From Adiantum capillus-veneris (Eukaryota > Streptophyta > Polypodiopsida > Polypodiales > Pteridaceae): a stretch of 64,000 bases of DNA. Positions within the stretch are counted from its first letter, which is position 1. Each line of letters opens with the position of its first letter. A model generated the notes under the pieces. The model saw only the letters and a list, made by a program, of their open reading frames with translations, ran no database searches and was not told the DNA's origin. This document shows, in pieces, positions 57,679-64,000 of the stretch. The DNA is taken from NCBI GenBank assembly GCA_014529385.2, contig CM043971.1, positions 30,769,709 through 30,833,708 on the forward strand, in the 5' to 3' direction. Made by a program: the position numbers and the translations under genes.

Positions 57679-57862
57679 AATAGTGATTCTTTGAAACTAG
57701 AGTTTGTTTGTGGTTCTCACCACTCATTGCACGACTATATAAGGGGTTGGCTCTCACTACTTAAATCCAAAGTAGTGCTTCTTTGAAACTAGATTTTGTT
57801 TGTGGTTCTCATCACTCAGTGCATGACTATATAAGGGGTTGGCTCTCACTACTTAAATACAA
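57679..57862. repeat. Two tandem copies of a 92 bp unit with TATA-like sequence
   Basis: Both copies contain CTTTGAAACTAGA, TTTGTTTGTGGTTCTCA and GACTATATAAGGGGTTGGC, spaced 92 bp apart (CTTTGAAACT at 57689 and 57781). The plus-strand CTATATAAGG resembles a plant TATA box, but no gene start follows within several hundred bases. Confidence 0.85.
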
Positions 57863-58318
57863 AGTGATCCATGTAGGCTTATTGGGGAAAACTAAAAATA
57901 TCTAAGAGAAACTTCTACTAAAAAAACAAATGGTTGAGATGGCTTTATTGGATTTATTGCTTGACTCCGTTGAAATCTTCTCCTCAATTTCCTATATTCC
58001 AATTTACATAGCATCAATTGACCACTAAATTAAAAGTGAATACATCAATAATAATTAACCATCACAAGCTTAGCTATCCCAATTGTAACACTAACCACAT
58101 ACAATAGAAGGGTGAACAATATCATAATAAGAATTGATTCATGAAATCAATATCGAAGTCACCAAAGTGTCCATAAGCATAAGACCTAGGGGGCTGGCAC
58201 ATGCTAATCACCACCCAACCATGCTCCATATAGGCCCTTGGCCATGCTATTATAGAATTCCCTTTATCGTATATTTGTCCTAGCCCTTGGCCTATCCGGT
58301 CTTACCCTAGGTCTAACA
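57863..58318 (-). repeat. LTR fragment of a further retrotransposon
   Basis: On the minus strand a purine tract (CCAAGGGGGAGTAA, 58332-58319) precedes TGTTAGACC at 58318, the signature of a polypurine tract and 3' LTR start. The LTR end could not be placed; the left boundary is a guess up to the tandem repeat. Confidence 0.45.
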
Positions 58319-58555
58319 TTACTCCCCCTTGGAGAGCATTTTTGTTCTCAACAACAAAAGTGGTGATATCTTCATAAGCATACTAATGTTTTCCACATTG
58401 GCATACTTCATGGATCGAGCTATCCATTTGACCGGAGCATGGTTTAGTAGGAGGTTCAATGGAATCAAGAATAACATCTTGATTTTCCACATTGTTGTCC
58501 CTTTGCAACCGTTTTGTGTAGATGGCCTATATCCAACATGATGTGTAAACTCCAA
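58319..58555 (-). pseudogene. C-terminal tail of a retrotransposon polyprotein (relic)
   Basis: The minus strand reads RDNNVENQDVILDSIEPP and, after one TAG, YEDITTFVVENKNALQ, ending at the polypurine tract. This is the position and style of the end of an LTR-element pol. No catalytic domain is present, so the superfamily is undecided. Confidence 0.4.
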
Positions 58556-61084
58556 TTATAAATCTAGAGTATTTTGAACAAGTTACTACAACTAAGAGGT
58601 GTCTAAAAAAATACCTCTTTTTACTTTCCATGAATGTAACATGCTAACATAACTCGTTAGTGAAGATGTCCTTGACTTGTTATCATTCTTTATTAGTAAA
58701 CAACCCCATCATAATTGGTGTTCAAGGTTGAGAACCTGACCTAAACATGAAGGGACTAAGCTTAGTTGCAATATGTTTTGCCTCATGGTAAGCAAACTCT
58801 AACTAGAGAGATAAAATTTCCAATTTGATTGCTTGGTGATAACATACGCGTTTAGCATAGCCTTTAGCACAATATTAACACTTGTAGTCTACCTATCCTC
58901 TAGCAGTACTAAGGTGTGTTCCCCATTGTCTACAAACAATCCTTGAAAATGACTGGTAAACAGGGATCACAATTCTTTGTAACATTGTTGAGTAAGCAAC
59001 ATTGTTATAAACAATCAACTTGGTTAACTTTAGTGAACTGATCTACAAGCACTTAAACCAAGACTTGACCTCTATTGGTGATTAACACATCCATAAGTCA
59101 TCTCATAGAGATAGTGCACATAGAGTGCAAAATGCTTTAGAGGCTACTAATGTCATGAATGTGCATGCTGCTCCAAATGCTTATGCATGGCCATACTTGC
59201 TAATGCTTACAATATGCCCACAGCCCACAAGGGAAGAATTAAATACTGTTCACGTGAAAGTCGTATTAACATATTTGAACCATAATAGAATAAGAAAATC
59301 AATCACATCTAAGTACCAAATGAAACATGATTGTATACAGAACATAACTTTGCAACCATCCATTAAAGTTGTTAAACAATATTTGTAACCGTAATAAGTC
59401 TTACTATGTATCCAATTTTTTTTGGCCCACTGAAATTGTTCCTGATACGATATGCTCAAAATGGTTTAACAAACAGATCCAACCAGCACCTAGGGACTCT
59501 ATCGTGACACATAATTGAAATAATGAGCACCAATGTTAGTCCCAAAGACTCATATTCTCCATATGTGGAACATATCTCATATAAGGATATCCAAAAGAAT
59601 GACATCTAACAATTATGAAATGCACTTGTGTGTGGAGATAATTGTAAACATGTAGTGACAAGAGTGAGAGGGGGGCCTTATAAGTCTTGCTCCACACTGG
59701 TTAAACCAAACTCCATGAGTTCCTAGACCATGTTGTATGCTCTTGTGACAATATGTACCAAACAAAACCCTACCATGTAGGTCCATAACTGCATAATGCA
59801 AAAATGCATCTGGGACACTACGACCCAAAATTTTATGCTCCTACATGACCTTGTCATATGCATACGTAGAGGTTGAACATAGCATTCACTTACGTGTAGT
59901 CAAGTATACATGACAAAAATGCCTGCCTGAACATGGCTAGTATGTTTCTGACATATGAAACACTAAATTAGGGATTACTTTAAAAGCAAGAAATATTGAA
60001 CTGGTAACCCTGGGTGTTGCCTTGACAATCCAAATCCCTTCGTTATATTCTGCAATGTCCAATCTCTTGGTTAGATTCTGCATGAAAACTGCATACAATA
60101 GCAATTAACGGTGACCAACACGGTCTACCGTGTTCAAATGTGTTTGCAATAAACTTGAAAAGTTGAATTTTTCCATTACCCCTTGGCAGATTGTAGATTT
60201 CTTTCCTTGAAAGTACAACTATGATGCGATCAAACTCTGACCCTTAACACCTATGGAGTGATTGTGTATTAGCTGGGTCATACCCCTAAAAATAACACTC
60301 CTAAAGACACAATCAATGTTGTAACTAAGCAATGGATCTTCTCAAGTTGGAATCTTATTCACAATTGAATCGTAAAAGAATCTCATCTCTTGAACATAAA
60401 AGAAAGATTTCTAATACCCCAAGGAGAGTAGTCATACAAAATTTTCTTGGGTGTTTAAACAAGAGATCCCTTGCTCTGAGGCTCTCTTAGTCTATTCATA
60501 TAGTCCCATGAATTAGGAGCTTGATAGCTAGGCACTGCCTACTTGCTACCCACAAAAAGTATCATTGATGTTGGTTGCACCTTGTGCATAGAGCCAATGA
60601 TTTAAAGCGTCTACCACTGTATATATATACAACAATCACAAGTCAATCTACAACCCTCAATTTACTTGAACAAAGTAGTTGATGTTATAGCAGAAGTGTA
60701 AAATGATTCACAGGAAAGAATTCCACTGTATAGTCACTCTATGCATGTTTATCAAAAAATAAAGTGATAAGCCCTTGGCTTGAACGATGTCATAAACAAT
60801 TTGAGCCGATGTGATACGTACCTTGTGCAATTTTTACTGGCATGGATACATCACAATTTGTCATTGCCAACCGTAATTGTGAGCTCATATCTTGTTATTG
60901 CCAATTTGCTGAACGTGTGTGCCATTATCCTTGCTCCCATGTCAGTGTGGATAGTATTTTGGCATGGAATAAAAGACTTGCTTCGTGCTAGTCTATCAAA
61001 GCACTTTGCTTTTCACAAAAGAGAAATCTTTTTCAAATGAAAAGTTAAAGATAGAAAAACAAGTAGAACTTGAAATTGTTAGCT
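58556..61084. other. Decayed sequence, no supported gene
   Basis: Short coding-like minus-strand fragments (for example FMQNLTKRLDIAEYN near 60060) suggest the rest of the retroelement whose 3' end is at 58318, but frames are broken throughout and no catalytic motif is visible. Confidence 0.4.
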
Positions 61085-62600
61085 GTAATGGCAATGGCCT
61101 ATGTACTTTGAGAATAGCGGAATTAAGAGAATTAGATTGAGAATTTTCATGAAACTACTTTGAGAACATAGAGGAAGAACTTAATTAGTAATAGCAACAT
61201 AACCATTATACTAAATTAACTTGGCATGAACAATACTTTTGCAAGAGAGAGAGTTAAAGAACTTGACAACATTTGAGGTTCGGATTTATGTGGAGCCAGT
61301 CCCCCCTCCAATAGACTTTTGTATTATAGATTTTCCCATCAAGAAAGACTTGGTACAAGATAATCGTTGTGTTCCTTGTGACCTATGTGATGCAATGAAA
61401 ATGAAAAGCTTCATGCATCACGATCTCAATGTAATCTTGTAAAAAGCATTAACCATCCCCTGCCTCAGTCCCAAGGCATCAATCACCTTTGAAGGTGGAG
61501 AGAGCTAGCGGGGAATGAGGGTAGGAAAGAGGAAGAAGAAGTAGCATACGAGAAAGAGATAGTTCTTCACTTATCATCACTCTTCTTGCATAGCATAGCA
61601 TAATAGCATAATAATGATGATGAAGAAGATGTAAAGCTTAAGCATTGAAGCATAGCTCTTGATTGAATTTGCATTCCATAGCCAAGAGTGTTCGTGTAGG
61701 CTCTCAACACGCTTGGAGAAGGAGATGGATCTCTTGCACATTAGGTGAAATTTGGACTCAAAAAGGGGCCCTTTAAGGAGTTTGACTTTACCTCTCTCTA
61801 CTAAAATGGGTGCATGGATAATTTTTTGCAAACAAACTCTAAAGTTGGGGAAGGTTTGACAGTCAGAATGTCATCTTCAAGCTCTATCTACTGATATATA
61901 GCACGCCATGAGATTCCTCATATTTTAGACGATTCGTTTTGAATTCACTTAGATTCCGACAGAGTTGTCACATCATAGGTGAATCAAAAAAAGAATATTC
62001 TAAAATATGAGGAATCTCATGGCGTGCTATATATCAGTAGATAGATCATGAAGAGGACATTCTAACTATCAAACCTCCGCCAACTTTGGAGTTTGTTTGC
62101 AAATATTTATCCATGTGCCCGTTTTGGTAGAGAGAGGTAAAGTCAAACTCCTTAAAGGGCCCCTTTGTGAATCCAAATTTCACCTAATGCTTTGCACTTC
62201 ACACAATGAGTGTGAGTGTGTGTGGGGTGGGGGGGGGGGGGGGGGGGGGGGGGAGAGTATATCTTGTAAGCAAGCCCCCTCTTTGCTTGGTTCGGACCCC
62301 CTCTTTTAGCTCATGATGAAAGCTCATTGGCCTTCCCAAGCCTAGCCAATCACAAGCTTGTCCACTACTTAGCAATAGAGGTAGTCCTTGAACAAGTGTC
62401 CTCCTTTCCTCATAGAGAGAGAGCGATTGATAAATGCTTAAACAATTAATTTAATTAACTAAATTATCATTGGACTTCTCTAAGGGTCAACCAATTGGCT
62501 TTAGACACACCTTGAGGGTAACCTAGCTAGGGGCTTGACATGTGTCCATTATGCCTCTTTGAGCAAGGGGTGCACCTTTAGGTGAGGGAAAGATCATTTA
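61085..62600 (-). repeat. Antisense LTR fragment of the gypsy copy A/B family
   Basis: It follows the copy A LTR from about 1015 to about 2030 in order and orientation, with lower similarity. Shared runs include GGCATGAACAATACTTTTGC (also in the copy B LTR, opposite strand) and AGCTCATTGG. No gag or primer-binding site adjoins it, so it is a solo LTR or fragment. A hairpin element is inserted at 61741-62187, and a run of about 25 G is at 62229-62253. Confidence 0.8.
61741..62187. mobile_element. Long-terminal-inverted-repeat (foldback) element, 447 bp
   Basis: Arms of about 189 bp at 61741-61929 and 61999-62187 are inverted copies (TTAGGTGAAATTTGGA at the ends), leaving a 69 bp loop. The LTR sequence on both sides matches intact family members, which show the insertion point near CTCTTGCA/CTTTGCA; an exact target duplication could not be fixed. 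There is no coding, so this is a non-autonomous DNA element. Confidence 0.8.
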
Positions 62601-62609
62601 TGCATATCC

Positions 62610-62778
62610 TGTTAGTTAAAGGCGGTGTGCCTCACCGTGCTTTGCCCGTGTCTGTCAGCCAGTGTTTGGCCGCCCACATTTATCTCCTTATTCTTTATAC
62701 ATACAAAGAATAAAGAGCTGTCAATCATTCTCACATTGTGCTCATACAGTGAGATTTGGGAGCTCAAAACACATCCTC

Positions 62779-62841
<63 letters not shown>

Positions 62842-62888
62842 CTTCCCCTTATCACTCTCCACACATGCACCGCATTTACACACTCACA
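62610..62888 (+). repeat. Candidate 5' LTR (279 bp) of a plus-strand element
   Basis: Begins TGTTAGTTAAAGG and ends ACACTCACA, followed at 62891 by TGGTATCA, the start of an initiator tRNA-Met primer-binding site. It includes (CT)n at 62783-62839 and a TTCTTTATACATAC segment. The partner LTR would lie beyond the window. Confidence 0.5.
62783..62839. repeat. (CT)n microsatellite
   Basis: About 28 uninterrupted CT units inside the candidate LTR. The Ser/Leu-rich open frames across it are artefacts. Confidence 0.95.
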
Positions 62889-64000
62889 ATTGGTATCAAT
62901 GCTTTTGCGACGCGCGTGCGAAGCCTTCCTGACGAGACGGAAGCGAGAGAGCTCGGTTATGGCAGCTTAAGATTGATGGCGGTGGATACGGCTCGACGAT
63001 GTCAGATCTCAGCTTAGGCATGTATATTCAGCTTGTGTAGAGCTTGTGTAGCAATCCATTGCTGAATTTTGCAGAAAAGAGCAGAAGCAAGAAGTGCTGC
63101 AACTCGTTTTTGCTATTTTTGGCTCCCACAGTGTTTTTTGCATATCTTCGTCACACGGAGTCGGATGGATATGATCCAGGAGTTTAGGTTGGGTTTTAGC
63201 ACATTCTAGACATGATGGTGATGTCCATTTTCTAAAATTATGATCTGAACTACAGCAGGTGCAGCAGTAGCAAGTTTATGTTGTATTTTTGGGCCAAAAA
63301 CGGAGGTTTTTGGCATATCTCTCACACCCGGACTCGGATACATGTGATCCAAGGGTCTACCCTGAGGTTTTGGCACGTTCTGGATGTGATGGTCATATCA
63401 AAATTTTAAAATTCTGAGTGCTAAATTTTTTGTAGCAGCCTGTCAACAATCTCAACATATCGAGGTTTTGCAGTTTGATTCCTACAGTGTAGAGAGTGAT
63501 GCGGTTTGCATCTTTGGCTATGTATGGCACACTGTGGTGCTATTTGAGAGAGAATTCACCTTGTTTTTGCGCATATAAGTGATACTTTGGGATGTGACTT
63601 TCGGATCGTTATAGATCCGGATGCGGTTTCATGCGCATTGTTTGACTATGTGGGGCATTTCAGAGAGCTTTTTTAGCACAATTTTGTGCAGTTTCATGAT
63701 ATGTATGCATTATGTGGATACAATTTGAGCCAGCCATAGCTCGCAAGTAGCAGGTTTATAGGTTTGTAGTGTTTCTGGACATGTACACATCCATTGAGCT
63801 ACTCAGTTCAGGAGTGAGTCAGTTTGCCAGGCTTTTGGTATTGCATGTAGGGATTTTGCTACTGAGAAAGTGTCTATTGTTATGTGTACTTGGTGAGATT
63901 ATTTTGAGTTTTTGCTCAGTTTCTAGGGAAAACTCTGCTGTATTTTTCTGAAGATTTCTCGCCATGGTTTATGCTTATTCGCAGTTTGCTCTCTGATGGT
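62889..64000. other. Leader-like non-coding sequence to the window edge
   Basis: No gag-like frame is seen in 1.1 kb after the candidate primer-binding site. Two diverged copies of a unit of about 165 bp are present (about 63130-63290 and 63295-63445), sharing GGCATATCT, CTCGGAT, GTGATCCA, TTTTAGCAC/TTTTGGCAC and GATGGTGAT/GATGGTCAT in the same order. Confidence 0.5.
62891..62898 (+). other. Candidate primer-binding site
   Basis: TGGTATCA, continuing ATGC rather than GAGC, two bases after the candidate LTR end. Confidence 0.45.

Noticed and set aside
57828-57834. TATA box as evidence for a nearby functional gene
   Set aside because: No open frame with recognisable content follows on the plus strand, and the motif sits in a tandem duplicate, so it is reported only as a repeat feature.
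59613-59828. 71-residue minus-strand frame
   Set aside because: Possibly a scrap of retroelement pol, but no catalytic or structural motif is visible, so it is not listed as a gene.

Overview
This window looks like a repeat-dominated intergenic region of a large plant nuclear genome. The evidence is nested LTR retrotransposons with initiator-methionine tRNA primer-binding sites, a plant-type LINE, a tRNA-derived SINE, DNA-transposon relics, many long (GA)n/(CT)n tracts, and a few decayed intron-bearing genes. There is nothing prokaryotic: no operons, ribosome-binding sites or CRISPR. The species cannot be named from the sequence.

Layout. 1-2576: 5' part of a Ty3/gypsy element (copy A) on the minus strand, running off the left edge, with an open gag frame. 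5690-16905: a minus-strand LINE relic split by a complete plus-strand gypsy element of the same family (copy B, 7366-16181). Its gag-pro-RT-RNaseH-integrase-chromodomain frame is broken by stops and a frameshift. Removing it rejoins the LINE reading frame exactly. 17.3-19.1 kb: a degenerate inverted-repeat element, a (CT)n/(GA)n pair and a tRNA-derived SINE. 19.8-22.7 kb: two tandem minus-strand relics of FCP1/SCP-like HAD phosphatase genes.

22.7-38.3 kb holds the most unusual structure: three blocks (about 2.9, 0.6 and 7.9 kb) of a minisatellite whose roughly 65-70 bp monomers each carry a near-perfect palindrome (CCCTATGGCC...GGCCATAGGG). The third block has higher-order repeats of about 450 bp, including a deletion derivative that was itself amplified. 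Between blocks two and three lies an unidentified minus-strand multi-exon gene relic (27.7-30.4 kb). A fragment of the HAD gene is duplicated on the far side of the first block.

39.0-47.9 kb: unidentified coding relics on both strands. The plus-strand relic surrounds a decayed Ty1/copia element (copia-1, 41365-46464). 50.9-57.7 kb: a roughly 1.3 kb DNA transposon with CACTA...TAGTG ends, split by a well-preserved copia element (copia-2, 51838-57259) with perfect GATTA target duplications, one in-frame stop in pol and a deleted gag zinc knuckle. 57.7-62.6 kb: a tandem TATA-containing repeat, the 3' end of another LTR element, and an antisense fragment of the copy A/B LTR that carries a 447 bp hairpin element. 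From 62.6 kb to the right edge: a candidate 5' LTR, primer-binding site and non-coding leader of a further plus-strand element.

No intact host gene was found. Coding capacity is almost entirely retrotransposon-derived, and the elements record several rounds of nesting.
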